DNA from: Argonema galeatum A003/A1
GTDB taxonomy: Bacteria; Cyanobacteriota; Cyanobacteriia; Cyanobacteriales; Aerosakkonemataceae
DNA: 64,000 nt
NCBI RefSeq assembly: GCF_023333595.1
Contig: NZ_JAIQZM010000023.1
Span: forward strand, 1-64,000
Reading direction: 5' to 3'
Position numbers and translations under genes: made by a program. Below are positions 34,639 to 42,742 of this stretch, one piece after another. The stretch's first letter is position 1. Each line of letters opens with the position of its first letter. The notes under the pieces were generated by a model. It saw only the letters and a program-made list of their open reading frames with translations, did no database searches and was not told the origin of the DNA.

Positions 34639-36011
34639 TTCAGATTACTCCTTGTTCCCAAAAAGTTTAATATTTTACGAGTAATTTTCATGTCACATTT
34701 TTCATCTGAAAAAATCCATTGTCCATTGTAATTAATATCTAGTAAATAGTAGTCTTTACCATCAAAAATAATGTCAAAAGTACAAAACTGAAGTTGCAAT
34801 ACATTAAAACAATTGATTAACTCACTAACAACATAATTAGGTAAATCTATTTCATACATATTCTCTTGCAGTCCATTAGAGTAACGCCAATCAATACCAG
34901 CTTTCTTACCAGTTAGTTTTTGAGTATCAATCTTAACACAAGATATATAGTTTATAAAGTATGTTCCCCGGATCTCATACTCTTTATAAATATTCTTCTG
35001 TCTGATAACAGGAGGCATTGTTGAGATCCATAAAGAACACTCATTGTCATATAGAAAAGGAGAGAAAGCTTGCTCAATTGACCAATCTGATCTGCGACTT
35101 GCCTGCATCGCTAAAGGTTTGATGAATTCTCCTTTTTCCCACAAATATGTAGAATTCTCAAAGTAGCTATCACATACTTTTACTTCATTAAGTACCTTAG
35201 TCATTATTTCAAAATAAACCATTTTTTGATCATTCATATTATATTGAGGAAAGAGCTTATCAGCATATTTAAATCTTAATGAATCAACAAATTCTAGTAT
35301 GTCTTGTCTAGTGAGTTTTTCTAGTGGTGTGTTTATACGAGGCAAAATAGACGGCTTTCTATACCAGATATAAGTTGAACTATCAAATAGCAAAAAAACA
35401 TTTTCAGTAGGTATTGGGTAGCCCTGTGGAGATGAGTATAGATAAACAATTAAATCTACTGCTATAAACATAAAATTTCTATCCATAGGATCAAGGTGCA
35501 TGGTAAAATGAGCATCTTGACTATCCGAGATATAAAAAACAATATTTCTATAATCTAAAACTTTTGTGAGTATTTTTTCTATATAAAATGTTATTTCGGG
35601 CGACTTAATATATATACAAATTTCGATAATTTTTTCAATAAATCTCCATTCATAATCGTCAATTTCTAATTCTAGTAATTGTTGAATAAAACTCAAGATA
35701 GAAAGGATGATTTTATATCCACGCTTTTTAATTATCTGTATTATTTCTTCTAAAATTTGTTTTTTTTGCGATTCATCATAACCAAGATAAAAGTATTGTA
35801 TTTGTTCGATATAAGTTTCATTATCTTGTAGTTTTTTCTCAAAATTAGTCAGAGTTTCTGGCAAAATACTTACATGAGGAGAGACATAAGTAATTTCAGG
35901 AAAATTCCCAAAAGGATTAACTGTTTCAATACAATATTCATTTTCGGAAATCGTTGAATTTAAACGAAGATGCTCTATTTCTTTTGGAGATAAGTTGAGA
36001 GGTACAAACAT
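34617..36011 (-). CDS. ATP-grasp peptide maturase (graspetide type)
   Basis: This 464-aa ATP-grasp ligase is of the kind that makes side-chain ester/amide rings in graspetides. Residues about 155-225 look like the pre-ATP-grasp domain, with the family's IWYRKP (215-220). FIKPL (296-300) supplies the ATP-binding Lys. PPVIRQKNIYKEYEIRG, then DWRYSN, DLPNYV and FDIIFDGKDYYLLDINYNGQW (in part) match the catalytic and metal-binding end (Asp, Asn) of MvdD-like enzymes. The first about 150 residues are an extra, helix-rich region not present in the short 320-330-aa maturases. The last residues run into a dispersed repeat. A precursor-like ORF lies upstream on the same strand at 36318-36494. The codons are AT-rich compared with core genes. 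Confidence 0.82.
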   Translation of the reverse strand: MFVPLNLSPKEIEHLRLNSTISENEYCIETVNPFGNFPEITYVSPHVSILPETLTNFEKKLQDNETYIEQIQYFYLGYDESQKKQILEEIIQIIKKRGYKIILSILSFIQQLLELEIDDYEWRFIEKIIEICIYIKSPEITFYIEKILTKVLDYRNIVFYISDSQDAHFTMHLDPMDRNFMFIAVDLIVYLYSSPQGYPIPTENVFLLFDSSTYIWYRKPSILPRINTPLEKLTRQDILEFVDSLRFKYADKLFPQYNMNDQKMVYFEIMTKVLNEVKVCDSYFENSTYLWEKGEFIKPLAMQASRRSDWSIEQAFSPFLYDNECSLWISTMPPVIRQKNIYKEYEIRGTYFINYISCVKIDTQKLTGKKAGIDWRYSNGLQENMYEIDLPNYVVSELINCFNVLQLQFCTFDIIFDGKDYYLLDINYNGQWIFSDEKCDMKITRKILNFLGTRSNLKVRSPIS

Positions 36012-36131
36012 AAATCTTTGAAAATGTTACACTTTTTATAACCACATTCCCGTAAAGAAATATCTTAACGGGAATGCTAATAGTAAAAAAACAACGTAGA
36101 TATTATATCTATATATCTACATTTTAGTTAT

Positions 36132-36312
36132 CGGGACTTAGACAAAATGTGACCATAAAATGGCTTCAAACCCTGACTCTTAAAGACTTTGACATCGAAT
36201 AATCATAAGTCCAGGGACACCAATGGTTTCAGGCATTTTTAGGCGATCGACCTCTTTCCCTTGCCCAGAGAGCTTTTCAGCCCCAAAGGGGCTGAAAAAT
36301 GTCTAAGTCCCG
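36132..36312. mobile_element. 181-bp MITE between precursor and maturase
   Basis: Perfect 13-bp ends CGGGACTTAGACA (36132-36144) and TGTCTAAGTCCCG (36300-36312) enclose a non-coding body. The body includes an 11-bp hairpin, TTTTCAGCCCC (36274-36284) / GGGGCTGAAAA (36288-36298). It ends five bases from the precursor stop codon. The rest of 36012-36317 has a CATTCCCGT...ACGGGAATG hairpin at about 36045-36076 and no gene. Confidence 0.7.
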
Positions 36313-36317
36313 TTATT

Positions 36318-36494
36318 TTAATCATCAACTTTTCTATCGTCTCCTGATGTACCTGTATCGGTATTTTTTTGGTCTTTAGCTAGAATCTCTGTGCAAATAA
36401 ACTTTTCCATAACTTTGTCAATGTTTGGTGAGCTAACTTGAAGTTTTTCTATTTCAAGCTTGACAAAGTTTGGTGTATCTATAGTTTTAGGCAT
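36318..36494 (-). CDS. candidate graspetide precursor peptide
   Basis: This is a 58-aa ORF with a strong ribosome site (AAGGAG, six bases before ATG 36494). The start MPKTIDTPNFVKLEIEKLQV looks like an amphipathic leader. The C-terminal tail K43-NTDTGTSGDDRKVDD-58 is hydrophilic and puts Thr/Ser (45, 47, 49, 50) and Lys (43, 55) before or among Asp (46, 52, 53, 57, 58). These are the donor and acceptor side chains that ATP-grasp maturases join. It lies on the same strand about 300 bp upstream of the ATP-grasp gene with a MITE in between. A longer in-frame start seven codons upstream lacks a ribosome site. The sequence is consistent with a new core type, but the assignment is an inference. Confidence 0.65.
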   Translation of the reverse strand: MPKTIDTPNFVKLEIEKLQVSSPNIDKVMEKFICTEILAKDQKNTDTGTSGDDRKVDD

Positions 36495-36658
36495 TTTTGT
36501 CTCCTTTTTGAACAATTCTAGTATGTTGTCTTAATCAACTTTATAAAACAAAATATAGATGTACCACCATAGGAAAATGCCTGATTAGATCCAGAGTTTT
36601 GTAACGAAATTTTAACTGATTTATCGGAAAATGCCGGATAGTACCTGCCCAAATTCAG

Positions 36659-36665
36659 CTATAAT
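36659..36665 (+). promoter_or_regulatory. possible -10 box for the NB-ARC gene
   Basis: CTATAAT lies 30 bases before ATG 36695. No good -35 is visible. Two direct repeats GGAAAATGCC (about 36572 and 36629) lie in the same divergent intergenic region and could be regulator sites for either gene. Confidence 0.35.
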
Positions 36666-36694
36666 AGCTCAAATGCTTATCTCATATAGCTTTT

Positions 36695-38062
36695 ATGAAT
36701 GTTAAGGAAGTTTTACAATTTGCTGATGAGTTAGTTTTTGCCCAGACAGGAAAACACTTAGATGACATTCAGGAAACTGTGATTAAAGGTGTTTGGCAGG
36801 GAGAAACTTATGATAAAATTGCAGAGCAATGTAATCGAAGCGAAAGTCATGTTAGAGATATAGGTTATAAACTTTGGCAAGTTTTTTCAGAACAATTAGA
36901 TGAAGATATTAATAAGCGTAATTTTCGCTCTACTTTCAAAAGGTTACATATCCAATCATCTCAAAACCAAAAAATTTGTCATGTAAACGGTAGTAATCAT
37001 AATTTTCATTTTAGTCCACAAATTTTATATAATACAAACCAGGATAATCAAGAAAATATAACTAAAAGTCAATCTAAATCACCTTATCACGATTTAACCC
37101 TAGCCCCCAAAATCACCCATTTCTACGATCGCACTCTCGAACTCCAAACCCTATCCCACTGGTTAACCACTCAAAACCCTCGCCTCATCTCGGTTTTAGG
37201 GCTTAGTGGAATTGGTAAAACCACCCTAGTTAAACAGTTTGTTGACCTAAATCTACCACAATTTGATGTAATCATCTGGAAAAGTATCAAACTATCCAAT
37301 TCTTTAGATACCATTATTACTGAAATTTTTACACTTATTAATCACGAACCTGTTCAAACTGACAATAAATTAACTCAATTATTCAACCTTTTACGCCAGC
37401 AAAAATGTTTAATCATCCTTGATGATGTGCAAGAACTATTTACCAGCGGACAATTTGCGGGACAGTACAAAACTGAATATAAAGACTACAAAACCTTTTT
37501 CACAAAAATGACAGAGATTGAGCATCAAAGTAGTTTAATTTTGATCGGTCAAGAACAATGCCAAGAAATGCTCTGTTTAGATGAGGAATTATATCCTGTT
37601 AAGTGCTTGGAATTAGAAGGTGTAGATAATACCGAAATTCTGAAAAACCTGAAATTAAAAGATGAGGAAAGTTGGCCAACCTTAATTAATTTATATGAAG
37701 GTAATCCTGTTTATTTAAAGGATATTGCCAGCTTAATTAGAAATATTTTTATGGGTAAAGTATCTGAATTTTTAAAGGAAGATTGTTTACTGTTGACAGA
37801 AGATATTAAATTTCGTCTCAATGAATTATTCGATAGATTATCCCTGATAGAACAACAGATTGTTGTAGAATTAAGTAAGTTTAATCAACCTGTGTCAAGA
37901 GAAGATTTAAGACAAGCTTTATCCTTGTCGTCAACGGACTTGATTAATGGTTTACAATCTTTGAGCAAACGCTATTTACTCAAAACAATAGAAGGCGAGA
38001 AAATTTCCTTTAATTTATCTCCTGTTTTTACGGAATATGTTAGAACTTGTTGCCAAGATTGA
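36695..38062 (+). CDS. minimal NB-ARC/STAND ATPase with N-terminal HTH-like vMAP domain
   Basis: This 455-aa protein begins with residues MNVKEVLQFADELVFAQTGK, continuing through IKGVWQGETYDKIAEQCNRS, the helix-turn-helix-like N-terminal domain found in front of many cyanobacterial STAND ATPases (vMAP type). NB-ARC follows with Walker A GLSGIGKTT near 170 and Walker B LIILDD near 243, then winged-helix-like sequence to the end. Relatives usually continue into WD40 or TPR sensor repeats. Here the frame ends at FTEYVRTCCQD without them. It is divergent from the precursor peptide gene. The role is unknown: signalling or a conflict-system switch. Confidence 0.82.
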   Translation: MNVKEVLQFADELVFAQTGKHLDDIQETVIKGVWQGETYDKIAEQCNRSESHVRDIGYKLWQVFSEQLDEDINKRNFRSTFKRLHIQSSQNQKICHVNGSNHNFHFSPQILYNTNQDNQENITKSQSKSPYHDLTLAPKITHFYDRTLELQTLSHWLTTQNPRLISVLGLSGIGKTTLVKQFVDLNLPQFDVIIWKSIKLSNSLDTIITEIFTLINHEPVQTDNKLTQLFNLLRQQKCLIILDDVQELFTSGQFAGQYKTEYKDYKTFFTKMTEIEHQSSLILIGQEQCQEMLCLDEELYPVKCLELEGVDNTEILKNLKLKDEESWPTLINLYEGNPVYLKDIASLIRNIFMGKVSEFLKEDCLLLTEDIKFRLNELFDRLSLIEQQIVVELSKFNQPVSREDLRQALSLSSTDLINGLQSLSKRYLLKTIEGEKISFNLSPVFTEYVRTCCQD

Positions 38063-38099
38063 TAGTTGTTTACTCCGTTACCGCCAAAAGATTATGTAG

Positions 38100-38260
38100 G
38101 GGCGAAGCATTGCGGAATTAAAGTTTCGATTTTGAATTAAACAGAACTTACGCACAGACACTACCTGTAGGGGTAATTCATGAATTACCCCTACAAAAAC
38201 ACACAATTTATAGAGGCGTTGCGTAAGTCCTGTTAAAATTAATCCCGCAATGCTTCGCCC
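38100..38260. mobile_element. three nested inverted repeats (MITE within MITE)
   Basis: The outer pair is GGGCGAAGCATTGCGG 38100-38115 / 38245-38260. The middle pair is AACAGAACTTACGCA 38140-38154 / 38220-38234 (one mismatch). The inner element is a 30-bp perfect palindrome, 38166-38195 (TGTAGGGGTAATTCA half). The simplest reading is successive insertion of three palindromic elements. It lies between convergent NB-ARC and devA-like genes and fills most of that gap. Confidence 0.75.
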
Positions 38261-38343
38261 TGCCACTATACTATTCTTATATATTTTGAAGTGCGGAATG
38301 TGGGTTAATCAATCTTTTGGCTATTTTTTCCGATCTCTCTTCT

Positions 38344-39066
38344 CTAGCCCCTAGCCCCTGATCCGGCTATTGCTAAGGCATTTACGCTGTCATCGCTGAT
38401 CAGATGCCCATCTTCCATATAGATAATGCGATCGGCTATATCCAAAATGCGGTTGTCGTGTGTTACCAGCAAAATTGTGCAACCTTGTTCTTTTGCTAAT
38501 TTCTGCATCAACTCTACCACATCCCGTCCCGATTTTTTATCGAGGGCGGCGGTAGGTTCGTCTGCAAGTACAATTTTAGGTTGACCTACCAAAGCACGCG
38601 CGATCGCTACTCGTTGTTTTTGTCCTCCTGAAAGGTCATCTGGATAGTAATTGATGCGATTTCCCAATCCGACTGCTTCTAGCATTTTTTTTGAGCGATC
38701 GATCATTTCTGCTGGTGGGATTCTCGGCTGTACTTCCAAACCCATTCGCACGTTTTGCAGTACAGTTAAACTTCCGTGCAGGTTATGCGCTTGAAAGATA
38801 TAACCGTTGTGGCGTCGCGCTTCTGTTAATTGTTTTTCATTTGCACCGCAAAGTTCTTTTCCTAACACTTGCAAACTTCCTTCTTGGGCAGAACGCAACC
38901 CACCCACTAAAGTTAGCAATGTAGTTTTGCCGGAACCAGAAGGGCCAGTCATAATGATGATTTCACCAGTATTTATATCCAAGTTGATATCAAATAATGC
39001 TTGCTTGCGGACTTGACTTTTACCAAAGTAATGGTTGAGATTTTGGACACAAATTACAGAAGACAT
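38344..39066 (-). CDS. devA: DevA-type ABC exporter ATPase
   Basis: This 240-aa MacB/LolD-like ATPase has Walker A GPSGSGKTT, Q-loop FQAHNL, signature LSGGQKQR, Walker B VLADEPTAALD and an H-loop in LVTHDNRI. It is the motor of a DevBCA exporter, which in cyanobacteria moves glycolipids or other lipophilic compounds with TolC. It lies 97 bases after the permease gene in the same direction. The name devA is by family; the cargo is unknown. Confidence 0.88.
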   Translation of the reverse strand: MSSVICVQNLNHYFGKSQVRKQALFDINLDINTGEIIIMTGPSGSGKTTLLTLVGGLRSAQEGSLQVLGKELCGANEKQLTEARRHNGYIFQAHNLHGSLTVLQNVRMGLEVQPRIPPAEMIDRSKKMLEAVGLGNRINYYPDDLSGGQKQRVAIARALVGQPKIVLADEPTAALDKKSGRDVVELMQKLAKEQGCTILLVTHDNRILDIADRIIYMEDGHLISDDSVNALAIAGSGARG

Positions 39067-39163
39067 GGTAATTATAGTTACAGAATAGGTTTATTTTTTA
39101 CCGCAGATGAAGAGAGATGCACGCAGATAAACGCAGATAAGATGGAGTTTTTAAATTGTGGCT

Positions 39164-40339
39164 TTAGAACATATCGGCTGGATCGGCAGATTGTAATTTG
39201 CCTGTGGCGATCGCACCTGAAATTACACACATGATTGCGGTTAATGACAAAACCATGACCGCCCGCGCTAAAGTCATGTAAATTGGTAAGTTGGTCGCAT
39301 TTCTAGCTAAGTTATAAAGTCCCAAAGGTACTACGAAACCGGGTATGAAACCGAGGACTGCTAAAATGATTGCTTCTTCAAAAATTACTCCTAGCAGATA
39401 TGAATTGTGATAGCCCATTGCTTTGAAGGTGGCGTATTCTTTGATGTGGGCATTTACATCGGTGGAAAGAACTTGATAAACGATAATCACACCAACAATA
39501 AACCCCATTGTTACTCCCAAACCGAAAATAAAACCGATGGGACTTCCACTTTTCCAATAGTCTTCTTCAAATTTGATGAATTCCTCACGGGTTAGCACTT
39601 TTACGTCATCGGGGAGGTAGGCTTTTAATGCAGTCGCTACTTGAGATGAATCTGCGCCGGGTTCAGTATAAATTAAGCCCAGATTGACACTTCCAGCTTG
39701 TCGTTTGGGAAATAGTCGTAAAAAATTCTCATCGCTGGAAATTATGGTGCCATCAGCACCAAAGGAAGCCCCTAATTGAAATAAGCCGCTGATGGAGATT
39801 GTTCTTTTATCTATTTCGGTGGTAACTTCTCCACCTGCCTCGATTTTGTCAAACACCTGTTGATAATCGCCTCTTGCGCCTTTATCAAATAGGAAGGTAT
39901 CCGGTAACTGAATCTTATTGAGTTGGGCGTTAACTTCTGGGATGTCTAAAGCTGGCTGTTCGGTGTTAAAAGCAATGACTTGCACGATCGTCTTTTTGCG
40001 TGTCTGGGGATTCTTCCAACTGACGGTGTTGATATACATGGCTTCGGCAGACTTCACTCCTTGTATATCGGAAGCTTGATACAGTCGTCGCCGGGAAAAG
40101 GTAGATAAACTTTGGGTGTTACGCGCTTGCGGACTCATGAGAACTATGTCTGCAAGTATGGCGCGGTTGAGGCGGGTGTTGCTGTCGTACAGGGCGTTCT
40201 GAAACCCCAGCTGCATGAACATCAGCACATCGGCAAAGGCAATACCCGACAAAGCTACTAAAAGACGGCTTCTATGGCGACTGAGTTGCAACCATCCTAG
40301 GGGTGTACGTCGCCGCAGTTCTTGAATAAATCCAATCAT
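39164..40339 (-). CDS. devC: DevC-type ABC exporter permease
   Basis: This 391-aa MacB/FtsX-type permease has a short cytosolic start (TPLGWLQLSRHRSRLLVALSG), a first membrane helix at about 25-45, a large periplasmic domain (about 50-265) and three C-terminal helices from about 270. Its ATG overlaps the end of the devB gene by four bases, so the adaptor and permease are translationally coupled. It pairs with DevA and DevB. Confidence 0.9.
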   Translation of the reverse strand: MIGFIQELRRRTPLGWLQLSRHRSRLLVALSGIAFADVLMFMQLGFQNALYDSNTRLNRAILADIVLMSPQARNTQSLSTFSRRRLYQASDIQGVKSAEAMYINTVSWKNPQTRKKTIVQVIAFNTEQPALDIPEVNAQLNKIQLPDTFLFDKGARGDYQQVFDKIEAGGEVTTEIDKRTISISGLFQLGASFGADGTIISSDENFLRLFPKRQAGSVNLGLIYTEPGADSSQVATALKAYLPDDVKVLTREEFIKFEEDYWKSGSPIGFIFGLGVTMGFIVGVIIVYQVLSTDVNAHIKEYATFKAMGYHNSYLLGVIFEEAIILAVLGFIPGFVVPLGLYNLARNATNLPIYMTLARAVMVLSLTAIMCVISGAIATGKLQSADPADMF

Positions 40340-41760
40340 AGTTCGATCGTCGTTTTGACTTGTAAGTTGGTGAATTTGGCAGTTGTCTGGCTTGATTCTT
40401 CATCTAGGCGAATGTGGACTTCCACGACTCTGGAGTCAATATTTTCGCTGGGGTCGCTGTTGATCACGTTTTGGCGTTCTATTTGCCAGCCGATGCGATC
40501 GACTTTTCCATGTATCTCGCTTGGCAGAGAACTGCTAGATATCCGCACTTTTTGCCCCAATTGGATTTTGCTGACATCGCTTTGGTAAACCTCTGCAACT
40601 GCCATCATTTGGCTAACTTGTCCAATTTCGACGATGCCATCATTGGATACGGTTTCACCAGAACGAGTATGTATTTTGAAAATTACGCCGTCTTGAGGCG
40701 ATTTGACGTAAGCTTGCTCTAAATTTGTCAAAGCTTCTTTCTCGGCTGCAACTGCTTGCCTTAGTTCGGCTTTTGCTGCTGCTACATCTACCGGACGCAC
40801 TTCGGCAATTTTGTTGAGTGTGGCTTGTGCGGAATTAATTTGTTGGCTACCAGTGGATTGAATGCGGGCCAGAACTGCTTTGGCTTCGTTAATTTGCTTG
40901 CTTCCGGTGACGGTAATTCGTTCCAGGTTGGCTTTAGCTTCGCCGATTTGCTTTGCCCCTGTGGCGTCGGTTCTCGTCAGTATTGCTTTGGCTTCGCTTA
41001 ATTGCTGGGTAAAGGTGTCTACATTTAAACGTTTGCTTTCAAATAATGATTGCGCGATCGCACCCTCTTTATACAATTGTTCGTAACGGCGATATTCCGA
41101 TCGGGCATTATTCAGTTCCGCTTCCAGTCTCTTGATGGTTGCCTGTTGCGCCCTTTTATCGCCTTCGGACTGCGCTTCTAACCTCGCCAATGTCGCCTGC
41201 TGTACTGCTTTTTCACCTTGCCACTGCGCCTCTAACCTTGCCAGGGTTTCTCGTTGCGCCCTTTCGTCACCTAGCAACTGTGCTTGTGTCCGCGCAATTT
41301 CGGCTTTTTGCGCTTCTATCTCCCCAAGCTTTGCGCCTGCTTGCACTTTCGCCAGATTAGCTTGGGCGACTTCCACTGCTTCTTTGGCTTTCTCGGATGC
41401 TGCTTGCAGGCGATCGCGATTATCCAAAATCGCAATAACTTGTCCTGCTTTTATACTATCTCCCTCTTTTACCAGCAGTTTTTCTACCCGACTCCCTTGA
41501 CTTTGCGCTGGTGCGGAAAGTTTGATCACTTCTCCCGCCGGTTCGAGTCTGCCTAATGCCGTCACTGTCTTTACCTGGGGTACGATCGCCTCAGATACTT
41601 GGCTTTCTTTGGCGGTATCGGGTTGCGGTAACTCTAAGTTGAAGACTCGCGCTGCTGTTATCCCCATAATGCCAATACTTCCTGCTATTCCAAGTATTAC
41701 AAACTGGCGGGGGATCGGTTTGAGGAGTAGGGAATCCTTAACTGTTGCATCGCTTACCAT
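40336..41760 (-). CDS. devB: HlyD/DevB-type membrane-fusion protein
   Basis: This 474-aa periplasmic adaptor has one N-terminal membrane helix (about 20-37), a lipoyl-like half-domain (GDSIKAGQVIAILDNRDRL, in part), a very long alpha-helical hairpin (about 105-340) and a beta-barrel end with SPQDGVIFKIHTRSGETV. The hairpin holds internal tandem repeats: three LARLEAQ-type units of about 21 residues, then four AKxxLxRIxxTGxxQI units of 17-18. It bridges DevCA to a TolC-like pore. It is divergent from the tetR-type gene, with palindromic sites between. Confidence 0.9.
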   Translation of the reverse strand: MVSDATVKDSLLLKPIPRQFVILGIAGSIGIMGITAARVFNLELPQPDTAKESQVSEAIVPQVKTVTALGRLEPAGEVIKLSAPAQSQGSRVEKLLVKEGDSIKAGQVIAILDNRDRLQAASEKAKEAVEVAQANLAKVQAGAKLGEIEAQKAEIARTQAQLLGDERAQRETLARLEAQWQGEKAVQQATLARLEAQSEGDKRAQQATIKRLEAELNNARSEYRRYEQLYKEGAIAQSLFESKRLNVDTFTQQLSEAKAILTRTDATGAKQIGEAKANLERITVTGSKQINEAKAVLARIQSTGSQQINSAQATLNKIAEVRPVDVAAAKAELRQAVAAEKEALTNLEQAYVKSPQDGVIFKIHTRSGETVSNDGIVEIGQVSQMMAVAEVYQSDVSKIQLGQKVRISSSSLPSEIHGKVDRIGWQIERQNVINSDPSENIDSRVVEVHIRLDEESSQTTAKFTNLQVKTTIEL

Positions 41761-41787
41761 AAGCTTCCTTCTGGGTGATGTAGGTAA

Positions 41788-41802
41788 ACTAAACGATTTA
41801 GT
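41788..41802. promoter_or_regulatory. candidate TetR operator 1
   Basis: ACTAAA-CGA-TTTAGT is a palindrome with perfect 6-bp arms, 28 bases upstream of the devB ATG on the divergent side. Confidence 0.6.
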
Positions 41803-41816
41803 TCATTAATTTAAAA

Positions 41817-41834
41817 CTAAACCGTACAGTTTAG
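41817..41834. promoter_or_regulatory. candidate TetR operator 2
   Basis: CTAAAC-CGTACA-GTTTAG is a palindrome sharing the CTAAAC/GTTTAG half-sites with operator 1 and lying 24 bases before the TetR start. Two related palindromes in one divergent gap are the usual sign of a TetR-controlled pair. Confidence 0.65.
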
Positions 41835-41857
41835 ATTGTCAAGAGGTATCCTTGAGA

Positions 41858-42742
41858 ATGCAGAGTAGCAAGCGAAAACAAGTAAAGATGAAAAAGGCAG
41901 ATGGCGATCGCTCAGGACGTCCCCAGTCAGCAGATAAAGTCGAAGCCATCCTCAAAGGTGCGATGCAAGAGTTTTTAGAGCATGGCTATGCTGCGACCAC
42001 GATGGACAAGGTAACAGCAGCGGCTGGTGTATCCAAAACTACCGTGTATAGCTACTTCCAAGATAAGGAAAGCTTGTTCGCCGCCCTGATTGAGCAATTG
42101 ACGCAAAATGAATTTCAAGCAGCGTTTAATCCCGAAGACCCAAAATCTTGGGAAGGAGAACCCGCTGAGGTTCTGCGACGCTTAGCGACAAATATTATCA
42201 AAACTGTAAAGAACAAACACGAACTGCGAGACTTAGTAAGACTGATTATTGGCGAATCAGGTCGTTTTCCGGTACTAGCTCAAATTTTTGTTCGTAACGT
42301 AGATAAAAAGGTTTTTCAGCATCTCCTTAAATACCTGAAGTCTCATGAGGAACTGGGACTGCCCGATCCAGAAGCAGCAGCGCGGGTGTTTCTCGGTACA
42401 TTAGTGCATTTTGTCATTATTCAGGATATGCTCCACGCGAAGGAGATTATGCCTATGGAAAGCGATCGCCTGATTGACACTTTGATTTACTTGTTTACTC
42501 TCGATCGCCAGGAAAAACCAGCCGATCCCTATTCCGGTACCAGGCAGAAATCCTCGCGTCGCAAGCGTTCCGCCTCTGGTAAGTTTGAACAGGACTATCA
42601 AAGCGAACCAAAACGCTTGAGGTCAATTCGCCTGACAGATACAGCTTGGGAGCAACTGGCGGCTCTAGCTCATAAAGATCGGCTGACTCGCAGTGAAGCG
42701 ATCGAAATCTTCGCTCGCAATAACGAAATAGAACTCGATTAA
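41858..42742 (+). CDS. TetR-family regulator with C-terminal ribbon-helix-helix-like tail
   Basis: This 294-aa protein has a TetR HTH at about 25-75 (FLEHGYAATTMDKVTAAAGV, then SKTTVYSYFQDKESLF) followed by a helical ligand domain to about 210. A basic linker (KSSRRKRSASGKFE) leads to a C-terminal RLRSIRLTDTAWEQLAALAH... segment that looks like a CopG/Arc ribbon-helix-helix. Ordinary TetR proteins are about 190-220 aa and end before this. ATG 41858 is preferred over a TTG two codons upstream. It is divergent from devBCA, so it likely represses the exporter and itself. Confidence 0.88.
   Translation: MQSSKRKQVKMKKADGDRSGRPQSADKVEAILKGAMQEFLEHGYAATTMDKVTAAAGVSKTTVYSYFQDKESLFAALIEQLTQNEFQAAFNPEDPKSWEGEPAEVLRRLATNIIKTVKNKHELRDLVRLIIGESGRFPVLAQIFVRNVDKKVFQHLLKYLKSHEELGLPDPEAAARVFLGTLVHFVIIQDMLHAKEIMPMESDRLIDTLIYLFTLDRQEKPADPYSGTRQKSSRRKRSASGKFEQDYQSEPKRLRSIRLTDTAWEQLAALAHKDRLTRSEAIEIFARNNEIELD

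Noticed and set aside
36274..36298. Hairpin as terminator of the precursor gene
   Set aside because: It has a good stem but no T-run on either strand, and it lies inside the MITE, so it is treated as part of that element.
40862..41500. Several plus-strand ORFs rich in Ala/Ser/Cys
   Set aside because: They are antisense shadows of the repetitive DevB coiled coil.
38344..41760. devBCA as exporter of the candidate graspetide
   Set aside because: It lies 2 kb away with an unrelated gene between and has its own TetR control. DevBCA systems usually move lipids or small molecules.
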